DNA from: Saussurea involucrata
Lineage: Eukaryota > Streptophyta > Magnoliopsida > Asterales > Asteraceae
NCBI GenBank assembly: GCA_033807775.1
Contig: JAWVWS010001039.1
Span: forward strand, 248,001 to 312,000
Direction: 5' to 3'
DNA: 64,000 bases
The position numbers and the translations under genes were made by a program. Of the stretch, positions 53,148-64,000 are shown piece by piece (positions within the stretch are counted from its first letter, which is position 1; each line of letters begins with the position of its first letter). Under the pieces are notes generated by a model, which worked only from the letters and a program-made list of their open reading frames with translations, did not search any database and was not told the origin of the DNA.

Positions 53148-53161
53148 AACTTTGAAAAGTT
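53148..53161. other. Dyad AACTTT-GA-AAAGTT in the monomer tail
   Basis: Six-base perfect arms are separated by two bases, present in almost all copies. The copy beginning at 6208 has ACATTG here, which disrupts one arm. Copies beginning at 34537, 37920 and 40179 read TTTGAGAAG, which also mismatches. No function is assigned. Confidence 0.55.
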
Positions 53162-54351
53162 ACAGCTTCCGTCCTACAAGCGTTTTGACGATTTACCCAT
53201 ACTTAGAGAACAAATTAAGATTTGACATCTAAATTAAAAACGTACTACTATTTCTTAGGAATCTAATCGTCTAAAATGCATATTTTTTGGATCAATGACC
53301 AATTTTATATGAATTTTACAAAAACAGTGCGCAAAACCCGTTTTAACATGACCAGTTTTGGAAATACATTATTTCGAGCCCCTTAAAGTCGCAATTAGAT
53401 CTCGTTGTAAACTAGAAAGTTGTTCTAGACACAGAGAGCTTTCCATCGATATATTATACACCTCAATCAGACCAATGAGTGAGTGATTTTATACGGATTT
53501 TTCAACAAACAGAACTTTATGCTTAGATCTAAGTCCGAAACCCGATGAACCCGACCCGATGAACCCGAAAACCGATTAGACCCAAAGTCCGAAACTCGAA
53601 CTTTACTTAGGAAGGGTTTTGGGGCCTGTTTTGTCCACCCAAAACCCGATCGGGACGGGGGTTTTTCGGCCCGACCCGACCCGACCGATGCTCACCCCTA
53701 GTTTTTAGTAGAAAACAACTTTGAAAAGTTACAGCTTCCGTCCTACAAGCGTTTTGACGATTTACCCATACTTAGAGAACAAATTAAGATTTGACATCTA
53801 AATTAAAAACGTACTACTATTTCTTAGGAATCTAATCGTCTAAAATGCATATTTTTTGGATCAATGACCAATTTTATATGAATTTTACAAAAACAGTGCG
53901 CAAAACCCGTTTTAACATGACCAGTTTTGGAAATACATTATTTCAACCCCTTAAAGTCGCAATTAGATCTCGTTGTAAACTAGAAAGTTGTTCTAGACAC
54001 AGAGAGCTTTCCATCGATATATTATACACCTCAATCAGACCAATGAGTGAGTGATTTTATACGGATTTTTCAACAAACAGAACTTTATGCTAAGATCTAA
54101 GTCCGAAACCCGATGAACCAGACCCGATGAACCCGAAAACCGATTAGACCCAAAGTCCGAAACTCGAACTTTACTTAGGAAGGGTTTCGGGGCCTGTTTT
54201 GTCCACCCAAAACCCGATCGGGATGGTGGTTTTTCGGCCCGACCCGACCCGACCGATGCTCACCCCTAGTTTTTAGTAGAAAACAACTTTGAAAAGTTAC
54301 AGCTTCCGTCCTACAAGCGTTTTGACGATTTACCCATACTTAGAGAACAAA

Positions 54352-57300
54352 TTAAGATTTGACATCTAAATTAAAAACGTACTACTATTTCTTAGGAATC
54401 TAATCGTCTAAAATGAATATTTTTTGGATCAATGACCAATTTTATATGAATTTTACAAAAACAGTGCGCAAAACCCGTTTTAACATGACCAGTTTTGGAA
54501 ATACATTATTTCGAGCCCCTTAAAGTCGCAATTAGATCTCGTTGTAAACTAGAAAGTTGTTCTAGACACAGAGAGCTTTCCATCGATATATTATACACCT
54601 CAATCAGACCAATGAGTGAGTGATTTTATACGGATTTTTCAACAAACAGAACTTTATGCTAAGATCTAAGTCCGAAACCCGATGAACCCGACCCGATGAA
54701 CCCGAAAACCGATTAGACCCAAAGTCCGAAACTCGAACTTTACTTAGGAAGGGTTTCGGGGCCTGTTTTGTCCACCCAAAACCCGATCGGGATGGGGGTT
54801 TTTCGGCCCGACCCGACCCGACCGATGCTCACCCCTAGTTTTTAGTAGAAAACAACTTTGAAAAGTTACAGCTTCCGTCCTACAAGCGTTTTGACGATTT
54901 ACCCATACTTAGAGAACAAATTAAGATTTGACATCTAAATTAAAAACGTACTACTATTTCTTAGGAATCTAATCGTCTAAAATGCATATTTTTTGGATCA
55001 ATGACCAATTTTATATGAATTTTACAAAAACAATGCGCAAAACCCGTTTTAACATGACCAGTTTTGGAAATACATTATTTCGAGCCCCTTAAAGTCGCAA
55101 TTAGATCTCGTTGTAAACTAGAAATTTGTTCTAGACACAGAGAGTTTTCCATCGATATATTATACACCTCAATCAGACCAATGAGTGAGTGATTTTATAC
55201 GAATTTTTCAACAAACAGACCTTTATGCTTAGATTTAAGTCCGAAACCCGATGAACCCGACCCGATGAACCCGAAAACCGATTAGACCCAAAGTCCGAAA
55301 CTCGAACTTTACTTAGGAAGGGTTTCGGGGCCTGTTTTGTCCACCCAAAACCCGATCGGGATGGGGGTCTTTCGGCCCGACCCGACCCGACCGATGCTCA
55401 CCCCTAGTTTTTAGTAGAAAACAACTTTGAAAAGTTACAGCTTCCGTCCTACAAGCGTTTTGACGATTTACCCATACTTAGAGAACAAATTAAGATTTTA
55501 CATCTAAATTAAAAACGTACTACTATTTCTTAGGAATCTAATCGTCTAAAATGCATATTTTTTGGATCAATGACCAATATTATATGAATTTTACAAAAAC
55601 AGTGCGCAAAACCCGTTTTAACATGACCAGTTTTGGAAATACATTATTTCGAGCCCCTTAAAGTCGCAATTAGATCTCGTTGTAGACTAGAGAGTTGTTC
55701 TAGACACATAGAGCTTTCCATCGATATATTATACACCTCAATCAGACCAATGAGTGAGTGATTTTATACGGATTTTCAACAAACAGAACTTTATGCTTAG
55801 ATCTAAGTCCGAAACCCGATGAACCCGACCCGATGAACCCGAAAACCGATTAGACCCAAAGTCCGAAACTCGAACTTTACTTAGGAAGGGTTTCGGGGCC
55901 TGTTTTGTCCACCCAAAACCCGATCGGGATGGGGGTTTTTCGGCCCGACCCGACCCGACCGATGCTCACCCTAGTTTTTAGTAGAAAACAACTTTGAAAA
56001 GTTACAGCTTCCGTCCTACAAGCGTTTTGACGATTTACACTTAGAGAACAAATTAAGATTTGACATCTATATTAAAAACGTACTACTATTTCTTAGGAAT
56101 CTAATCGTCTAAAATGCATATTTTTTGGATCAATGACCAATTTTATATGAATTTTACAAAAACAGTGCGCAAAACCCGTTTTAACATGACCAGTTTTGGA
56201 AATACATTATTTCGAGCCCCTTAAAGTCGCAATTAGATCTCGTTGTAAACTAGAGAGTTGTTCTAGACACAGAGAGCTTTCCATCGATATATTATACACC
56301 TCAATCAGACCAATGAGTGAGTGATTTTATACGGATTTTTCAACAAACAGAACTTTATGCTTAGATCTAAGTCCGAAACCCGATGAACCCGACCCGATGA
56401 ACCCGAAAACCGATTAGACCCAAAGTCCGAAACTCGAACTTTACTTAGGAAGGGTTTCGGGGCCTGTTTTGTCCACCCAAAACCCGATCGGGATGGGGGT
56501 TTTTCGGCCCGACCCGACCCGACCGATGCTCACCCCTAGTTTTTAGTAGAAAACAACTTTGAAAAGTTACAGCTTCCGTCCTACAAGCGTTTTGACGATT
56601 TACCCATACTTAGAGAACAAATTAAGATTTGACATCTAAATTAAAAACGTATTACTATTTCTTAGGAATCTAATCGTCTAAAATGCATATTTTTAGGATC
56701 AATGACCAATTTTATATGAATTTTACAAAAACAGTGCGCAAAACCCGTTTTAACATGACCAGTTTTGGAAATACATTATTTCGAGCCCCTTAAAGTCGCA
56801 ATTAGATCTCGTTGTAAACTAGAGAGTTGTTCTAGACACAGAGAGCTTTCCATCGATATATTATACACCTCAATCAGACCAATGAGTGAGTGATTTTATA
56901 CGGATTTTTCAACAAACAGAACTTTATGCTTAGATCTAAGTCCGAAACCGGATGAACACGACCCGATGAACCCGAAAACCGATTAGACCCAAAGTCCGAA
57001 ACTCGAACTTTACTTAGGAAGGGTTTCGGGGCCTGTTTTGTCCACCCAAAACCCGATCGGGATGGGGGTTTTTCGGCCCGACCCGACCCGACCGATGCTC
57101 ACCCCTAGTTTTTAGTAGAAAACAACTTTGAAAAGTTACAGCTTCCGTCCTACAAGCGTTTTGACGATTTACCCATACTTAGAGAACAAATTAAGATTTG
57201 ACATCTAAATTAAAAACGTACTACTATTTCTTAGGAATCTAATCGTCTAAAATGCATATTTTTTGGATCAATGACCAATTTTATATGAATTTTACAAAAA

Positions 57301-60032
57301 CAGTGCGCAAAACCCGTTTTAACATGACCAGTTTTGGAAATACATTATTTCGAGCCCCTTAAAGTCGCAATTAGATCTCGTTGTAAACTAGAAAGTTGTT
57401 CTAGACACAGAGAGCTTTCCATCGATATATTATACACCTCAATCAGACCAATGAGTGAGTGATTTTATACGGATTTTTCAACAAACAGAACTTTATGCTA
57501 AGATCTAAGTCCGAAACCCGATGAACCAGACCCGATGAACCCGAAAACCGATTAGACCCAAAGTCCGAAACTCGAACTTTACTTAGGAAGGGTTTCGGGG
57601 CCTGTTTTGTCCACCCAAAACCCGATCGGGATGGGGGTTTTTCGGCCCGACCCGACCCGACCGATGCTCACCCCTAGTTTTTAGTAGAAAACAACTTTGA
57701 AAAGTTACAGCTTCCGTCCTACAAGCGTTTTGACGATTTACCCATACTTAGAGAACAAATTAAGATTTGACATCTAAATTAAAAACGTACTACTATTTCT
57801 TAGGAATCTAATCGTCTAAAATGCATATTTTTTGGATCAATGACCAATTTTATATGAATTTTACAAAAACAATGCGCAAAACCCGTTTTAACATGACCAG
57901 TTTTGGAAATACATTATTTCGAGCCCCTTAAAGTCGCAATTAGATCTCGTTGTAAACTAGAAATTTGTTCTAGACACAGAGAGTTTTCCATCGATATATT
58001 ATACACCTCAATCAGACCAATGAGTGAGTGATTTTATACGAATTTTTCAACAAACAGACCTTTATGCTTAGATTTAAGTCCGAAACCCGATGAACCCGAC
58101 CCGATGAACCCGAAAACCGATTAGACCCAAAGTCCGAAACTCGAACTTTACTTAGGAAGGGTTTCGGGGCCTGTTTTTTTCCACCCAAAACCCGATCGGG
58201 ATGGGGGTCTTTCGGCCCGACCCGCCCCGACCGATGCTCACCCCTAGTTTTTAGTAGAAAACAACTTTGAAAAGTTACAGCTTCCGTCCTACAAGCGTTT
58301 TGACGATTTACCCATACTTAGAGAACAAATTAAGATTTTACATCTAAATTAAAAACGTACTACTATTTCTTAGGAATCTAATCGTCTAAAATGCATATTT
58401 TTTGGATCAATGACCAATATTATATGAATTTTACAAAAACAGTGCGCAAAACCCGTTTTAACATGACCAGTTTTGGAAATACATTATTTCGAGCCCCTTA
58501 AAGTCGCAATTAGATCTCGTTGTAAACTAGAGAGTTGTTCTAGACACAGAGAGCTTTCCATCGATATATTATACACCTCAATCAGACCAATGAGTGAGTG
58601 ATTTTATACGGATTTTTCAACAAACAGAACTTTATGCTTAGATCTAAGTCCGAAACCCGATGAACCCGACCCGATGAACCCGAAAACCGATTAGACCCAA
58701 AGTCCGAAACTCGAACTTTACTTAGGAAGGGTTTCGGGGCCTGTTTTGTCCACCCAAAACCCGATCGGGATGGGGGTTTTTCGGCCCGACCCGACCCGAC
58801 CGATGCTCACCCCTAGTTTTTAGTAGAAAACAACTTTGAAAAGTTACAGCGTCCGTCCTACAAGCGTTTTGACGATTTACACTTAGAGAACAAATTAAGA
58901 TTTGACATCTATATTAAAAACGTACTACTATTTCTTAGGAATCTAATCGTCTAAAATGCATATTTTTTGGATCAATGACCAATTTTATATGAATTTTACA
59001 AAAACAGTGCGAAAAACCCGTTTTAACATGACCAGTTTTGGAAATACATTATTTCGAGCCCCTTAAAGTCGCAATTAGATCTCGTTGTAAACTAGAGAGT
59101 TGTTCTACACACAGAGAGCTTTCCATCGATATATTATACACCTCAATCAGACCAATGAGTGAGTGATTTTATACGGATTTTTCAACAAACAGAACTTTAT
59201 GCTTAGATCTAAGTCCGAAACCCGATGAACCCGACCCGATGAACCCGAAAACCGATTAGACCCAAAGTCCGAAACTCGAACTTTACTTAGGAAGGGTTTC
59301 GGGGCCTGTTTTGTCCACCCAAAACCCGATCGGGATGGGGGTTTTTCGGCCCGACCCGACCCGACCGATGCTCACCCCTAGTTTTTAGTAGAAAACAACT
59401 TTGAAAAGTTACAGCTTCCGTCCTACAAGCGTTTTGACGATTTACCCATACTTAGAGAACAAATTAAGATTTGACATCTAAATTAAAAACGTATTACTAT
59501 TTCTTAGGAATCTAATCGTCTAAAATGCATATTTTTAGGATCAATGACCAATTTTATATGAATTTTACAAAAACAGTGCGCAAAACCCGTTTTAACATGA
59601 CCAGTTTTGGAAATACATTATTTCGAGCCCCTTAAAGTCGCAATTAGATCTCGTTGTAAACTAGAGAGTTGTTCTAGACACAGAGAGCTTTCCATCGATA
59701 TATTATACACCTCAATCAGACCAATGAGTGAGTGATTTTATACGGATTTTTCAACAAACAGAACTTTATGCTTAGATCTAAGTCCGAAACCGGATGAACC
59801 CGACCCGATGAACCCGAAAACCGATTAGACCCAAAGTCCGAAACTCGAACTTTACTTAGGAAGGGTTTCGGGGCCTGTTTTGTCCACCCAAAACCCGATC
59901 GGGATGGGGGTTTTTCGGCCCGACCCGACCCGACCGATGCTCACCCCTAGTTTTTAGTAGAAAACAACTTTGAAAAGTTACAGCTTCCGTCCTACAAGCG
60001 TTTTGACGATTTACCCATACTTAAAGAACAAA
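54352..60032 (+). repeat. Pentamer higher-order repeat of about 2.84 kb, two copies (copies 97-101 and 102-106)
   Basis: Starts are 54352, 54921, 55490, 56053, 56622 | 57191, 57760, 58330, 58895, 59464. Register marks: CTAAGATCTAAG (97 and 102); ACAATGCGC, GAAATTTGTTC, GAGTTTTCC, ACGAATTTTT and GGGGTCTTTC (98 and 103); GATTTTACATC, CCAATATTAT and TTTACACTTAG with four bases lost (99 and 104); ACATCTATATT (100 and 105); GTATTACTATTT, TTTTAGGATC and AAACCGGATG (101 and 106). Spacing is 2839 to 2842 bp. Copy 97 differs from copy 102 at AATGAATATT and lacks AACCAGACCC, so the first member is the least certain. Confidence 0.9.
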
Positions 60033-63000
60033 TTAAGATTTGACATCTAAATTAAAAACGTACTACTATTTCTTAGGAATCTAATCGTCTAAAATGCATA
60101 TTTTTAGGATCAATGACCAATTTTATATGAATTTTACAAAAACAGTGCGCAAAACCTGTTTTAACATGACCAGTTTTGGAAATACATTATTTCGAGCCCC
60201 TTAAAGTCGCAATTAGATCTCGTTGTAAACTAGAGAGTTGTTCTAGACACAGAGAGCTTTCCATCGATATATTATACACCTCAATCAGACCAATGAGTGA
60301 GTGATTTTATACGGATTTTTCAACAAACAGAACTTTATGCTTAGATCTAAGTCCGAAACCGGATGAACCCGACCCGATGAACCCGAAAACCGATTAGACC
60401 CAAAGTCCGAAACTCGAACTTTACTTAGGAAGGGTTTCGGGGCCTGTTTTGTCCACCCAAAACCCGATCGGGATGGGGGTTTTTCGGCCCGACCCGACCC
60501 GACCGATGCTCACCCCTAGTTTTTAGTAGAAAACAACTTTGAAAAGTTACAGCTTCCGTCCTACAAGCGTTTTGACGATTTACCCATACTTAGAGAACAA
60601 ATTAAGATTTGACATCTAAATTAAAAACGTACTACTATTTCTTAGGAATCTAATCGTCTAAAATGCATATTTTTTGGATCAATGACCAATTTTATATGAA
60701 TTTTACAAAAACAGTGCGCAAAACCCGTTTTAACATGACCAGTTTTGGAAATACATTATTTCGAGCCCCTTAAAGTCGCAATTAGATCTCGTTGTTAACT
60801 AGAAATTTTTTCTAGACACAGAGAGCTTTCCATCGATATATTATACACCTCAATCAGACCAATGAGTGAGTGATTTTATACGAATTTTTCAACAAACAGA
60901 CCTTTATGCTTAGATCTAAGTCCGAAACCCGATGAACCCGACCCGATGAACCCGAAAACCGATTAGACCCAAAGTCCGAAACTCGAACTTTACTTAGGAA
61001 GGGTTTCGGGGCCTGTTTTGTCCACCCAAAACCCGATCGGGATGGGGGTTTTTCGGCCCGACCCGACCCGACCGATGCTCACCCCTAGTTTTTAGTAGAA
61101 AACAACTTTGAAAAGTTACAGCTTCCGTCCTACAAGCGTTTTGACGATTTACCCATACTTAGAGAACAAATTAAGATTTGACATCTAAATTAAAACGTAC
61201 TACTATTTCTTAGGAATCTAATCGTCTAAAATGCATATTTTTTGGATCAATGACCAATTTTATATGAATTTTACAAAAACAGTGCGCAAAACCCGTTTTA
61301 ACATGACCAGTTTTGGAAATACATTATTTCGAGCCCCTTAAAGTCGCAATTAGATCTCGTTGTAAACTAGAGAGTTGTTCTAGACACAGAGAGCTTTCCA
61401 TCGATATATTATACACCTCAATCAGACCAATGAGTGAGTGATTTTATACGGATTTTTCAACAAACAGAACTTTATGCTTAGATCTAAGTCCGAAACCCGA
61501 TGAACCCGACCCGATGAACCCGAAAACCGATTAGACCCAAAGTCCGAAACTCGAACTTTACTTAGGAAGGGTTTCGGGGCCTGTTTTGTCCACCCAAAAC
61601 CCGATCGGGATGGGGGTTTTTCGGCCCGACCCGACCCGACCGATGCTCACCCCTAGTTTTTAGTAGAAAACAACTTTGAAAAGTTACAGCTTCCGTCCTA
61701 CAAGCGTTTTGACGATTTACCCATACTTAGAGAACAAATTAAGATTTGACATCTAAATTAAAAACGTACTACTATTTCTTAGGAATCTAATCGTCTAAAA
61801 TGCATATTTTTTGGATCAATGACCAATTTTATATGAATTTTACAAAAACAGTGCGCAAAACCCGTTTTAACATGACCAGTTTTGGAAATACATTATTTAG
61901 AGCCCCTTAAAGTCGCAATTAGATCTCGTTGTAAACTAGAGAGTTGTTCTAGACACAGAGAGCTTTCCATCGATATATTATACACCTCAATCAGACCAAT
62001 GAGTGAGTGATTTTATACGGATTTTTCAACAAACAGAACTTTATGCTTAGATCTAAGTCCGAAACCCGATGAACCCGACCCGATGAACCCGAAAACCGAT
62101 TAGACCCAAAGTCCGAAACTCGAACTTTACTTAGGAAGGGTTTCGGGGCCTGTTTTGTCCACCCAAAACCCGATCGGGATGGGGGTTTTTCGGCCCGACC
62201 CGACCCGACCGATGCTCACCCCTAGTTTTTAGTAGAAAACAACTTTGAAAAGTTACAGCTTCCGTCCTACAAGCGTTTTGACGATTTACCCATACTTAGA
62301 GAACAAATTAAGATTTGACATCTAAATTAAAAACGTACTACTATTTCTTAGGAATCTAATCGTCTAAAATGCATATTTTTTGGATCAATGACCAATTTTA
62401 TATGAATTTTACAAAAACAGTGCGCAAAACCCGTTTTAACATGACCAGTTTTGGAAATACATTATTTCGAGCCCCTTAAAGTCGCAATTAGATCTCGTTG
62501 TAAACTAGAAAGTTGTTCTAGACACAGAGAGCTTTCCATCGATATATTATACACCTCAATCAGACCAATGAGTGAGTGATTTTATACGGATTTTTCAACA
62601 AACAGAACTTTATGCTTAGATCTAAGTCCGAAACCCGATGAACCCGACCCGATGAACCCGAAAACCGATTAGAACCAAAGTCCGAAACTCGAACTTTACT
62701 TAGGAAGGGTTTCGGGGCCTGTTTTGTCCACCCAAAACCCGATCGGGATGGGGGTTTTTCGGCCCGACCCGACCCGACCGATGCTCACCCCTAGTTTTTA
62801 GTAGAAAACAACTTTGAAAAGTTACAGCTTCCGTCCTACAAGCGTTTTGACGATTTACCCATACTTAGAGAACAAATTAAGATTTGACATCTAAATTAAA
62901 AACGTACTACTATTTCTTAGGAATCTAATCGTCTAAAATGCATATTTTTAGGATCAATGACCAATTTTATATGAATTTTACAAAAACAGTGCGCAAAACC

Positions 63001-64000
63001 CGTTTTAACATGACCAGTTTTGGAAATACATTATTTCGAGCCCCTTAAAGTCGCAATTAGATCTCGTTGTAAACTAGAAAGTTGTTCTAGACACAGAGAG
63101 CTTTCAATCGATATATTATACACCTCAATCAGACCAATGAGTGAGTGATTTTATACGGATTTTTCAACAAACAGAACTTTATACTTAAATCTAAGTCCGA
63201 AACCGGATGAACCCGACCCGATGAACCCGAAAACCGATTAGACCCAAAGTCCGAAACTCAAACTTTACTTAGGAAGGGTTTCGGGGCCTGTTTTGTCCAC
63301 CCAAAACCCGATCGGGATGGGGGTTTTTCGGCCCGACCCGACCCGACCGATGCTCACCCCTAGTTTTTAGTAGAAAACAACTTTGAAAAGTTACAGCTTC
63401 CGTCCTACAAGCGTTTTGACGATTTACCCATACTTAGAGAACAAATTAAGATTTGACATCTAAATTAAAAACGTACTACTATTTCTTTGGAATCTAATCG
63501 TCCAAAATGCATATTTTTTGGATCAATGACCAATTTTATATGAATTTTACAAAAACAGTGCGCAAAACCCGTTTTAACATGACCAGTTTTGGAAATACAT
63601 TATTTCGAGCCCCTTAAAGTCGCAATTAGATCTCGTTGTAAACTAGAACGTTGTTCTAGACACAGAGAGCTTTCCATCGATATATTATACACCTCAATCA
63701 GACCAATGAGTGAGTGATTTTATACGGATTTTTCAACAAACAGAACTTTATGCTTAGATCTAAGTCCGAAACCGGATGAACACGACCCGATGAACCCGAA
63801 AACCGATTAGACCCAAAGTCCGAAACTCGAACTTTACTTAGGAAGGGTTTCGGGGCCTGTTTTGTCCACCCAAAACCCGATCGGGATGGGGGTTTTTCGG
63901 CCCGACCCGACCCGACCGATGCTCACCCCTAGTTTTTAGTTGAAAACAACTTTGAAAAGTTACAGCTTCCGTCCTACAAGCGTTTTGACGATTTACCCAT
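60033..64000 (+). repeat. Copies 107-113: array continues to the window edge, possible decayed pentamer
   Basis: Starts are 60033, 60602, 61171, 61739, 62308, 62877, 63446. Copy 107 repeats copy 106 (TTTTAGGATC, AAACCGGATG, CTAGAGAG), apart from the absence of GTATTACT. Copy 108 shares ACGAATTTTT and CAGACCTTTATG with copies 98 and 103 and lies 2842 bp after copy 103. Copy 112 shares TTTTAGGATC and AAACCGGATG with copy 107, 2844 bp earlier. These spacings suggest a third, eroded pentamer. Copy 113 is cut by the window end and shares AAACCGGATGAACACG with copy 101. Confidence 0.75.

Larger units (their letters stand above)
52646..53214 (+). repeat. Reference monomer (569 bp, near-consensus copy)
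   Basis: This copy carries the majority base at nearly all sites I compared and serves as the coordinate frame for the sub-monomer features. Bases 52646 to about 52965 are AT-rich, with a T6 run and several short dyads. Bases about 52966 to 53145 hold the C-rich block with two GATGAACCC units and three CCCGA units. The rest is an AT-rich tail. Fixed restriction sites would give a ladder: NsiI ATGCAT at 52707, BglII AGATCT at 52828 and 52956, ClaI ATCGAT at 52876. Stop codons occur in all six frames, and 569 is not a multiple of three, so frames rotate between copies. No coding capacity is evident. Confidence 0.95.
49807..54351 (+). repeat. Copies 89-96: near-consensus monomers without a clear higher-order period
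   Basis: Starts are 49807, 50376, 50945, 51514, 52077, 52646, 53215, 53784. Most differ from the reference copy by only a few bases and share few marks with each other. Copy 91 carries GAGTTTTAC and GACCTTTCC and so belongs with types 78, 84 and 87. Copy 96 (568 bp) reads TTTCAACCCCTTAAAG and CTAAGATCTAAG with AACCAGACCC, marks that recur in copy 102 at 57191. Confidence 0.8.
1..64000. repeat. Tandem satellite array, 569-bp monomer, 113 head-to-tail copies
   Basis: The phase motif TTAAGATTTGAC, or a one-base variant of it, recurs every 515 to 583 bp from base 1 to 63446, always on the plus strand. I located all 113 starts by reading. Most intervals are exactly 569 bp. Copies differ by a handful of substitutions plus a few recurrent indels, so the array is highly homogenised. 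No foreign sequence interrupts it. Such arrays are typical of centromeric or pericentromeric heterochromatin in plants and animals; which of these applies cannot be read from the DNA alone. The monomer was not recognised as a named family. The window starts and ends inside the array, so neither edge of the array is visible. Confidence 0.99.

Noticed and set aside
52646..53214. CENP-B box
   Set aside because: No match to NTTCGNNNNANNCGGGN was found in the reference monomer on either strand by eye.
1..64000. CRISPR array or bacterial repeat system
   Set aside because: The repeats are 515 to 583 bp, contiguous and lack unique spacers, and there are no cas or other genes.
1..64000. Transposon or LTR retroelement array
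   Set aside because: No coding domains, terminal repeats, primer-binding site, polypurine tract or target-site duplications were seen; the units abut directly. An ancient origin of the monomer from a transposon fragment cannot be excluded.

Overview
The window is one uninterrupted satellite DNA array. It holds 113 head-to-tail copies, all on the same strand, of a monomer whose usual length is 569 bp. Copies are numbered here from an arbitrary phase point (TTAAGATTTGAC). Copy 1 begins at base 1 and copy 113 begins at 63446, cut 14 bp short by the window edge. I see no protein gene, rRNA, tRNA, CRISPR array, transposon insertion, inversion or non-satellite spacer anywhere. Every open frame of 60 to 87 codons is a read-through of the satellite, opened by a private indel or substitution, and none looks like a gene.

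A long, pure, recently homogenised array with a monomer of over 500 bp points to a eukaryotic chromosome, most likely centromeric or other constitutive heterochromatin. Many variants shared between copies are C-to-T or G-to-A changes at CpG sites, as expected for DNA that has been cytosine-methylated. A flowering plant is my best guess, but no sequence here fixes the species, and I do not recognise the monomer as a named satellite.

Each monomer has an AT-rich body of about 320 bp, a C-rich minisatellite-like block of about 180 bp (GATGAACCC and CCCGA iterations), and an AT-rich tail. Short dyads recur in every copy. In most copies the minus strand of the C-rich block fits the canonical four-tract G-quadruplex pattern. 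Length variation is concentrated there: most copies carry two GATGAACCC units, 13 carry one (554 or 555 bp), 6 carry three (583 bp), and 3 share a 53-bp deletion (515 or 516 bp).

The array is a mosaic of local higher-order repeats (HORs) with changing period. It runs: trimers (1-3416); mixed copies (3417-10759); trimers (10760-14173); a block with the 53-bp deletion allele (14174-18050); a complex zone of 583-bp copies, dimers and displaced duplicate blocks (18051-27210); a nearly perfect 2262-bp tetramer pair with derivatives (27211-34536); a second, unrelated 2259-bp tetramer (34537-42437); dimer, monomer and trimer duplications (42438-49806); near-consensus copies including the most divergent one (49807-54351); and a pentamer of about 2.84 kb (54352-60032), possibly with a decayed further copy up to the edge. 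Several copies are left/right chimeras, so exchange breakpoints fall inside monomers. Left of about 30.06 kb copies mix two alleles (CTTTCGTCC or CTTCCGTCC) near the end of the monomer; to the right only the second type remains.
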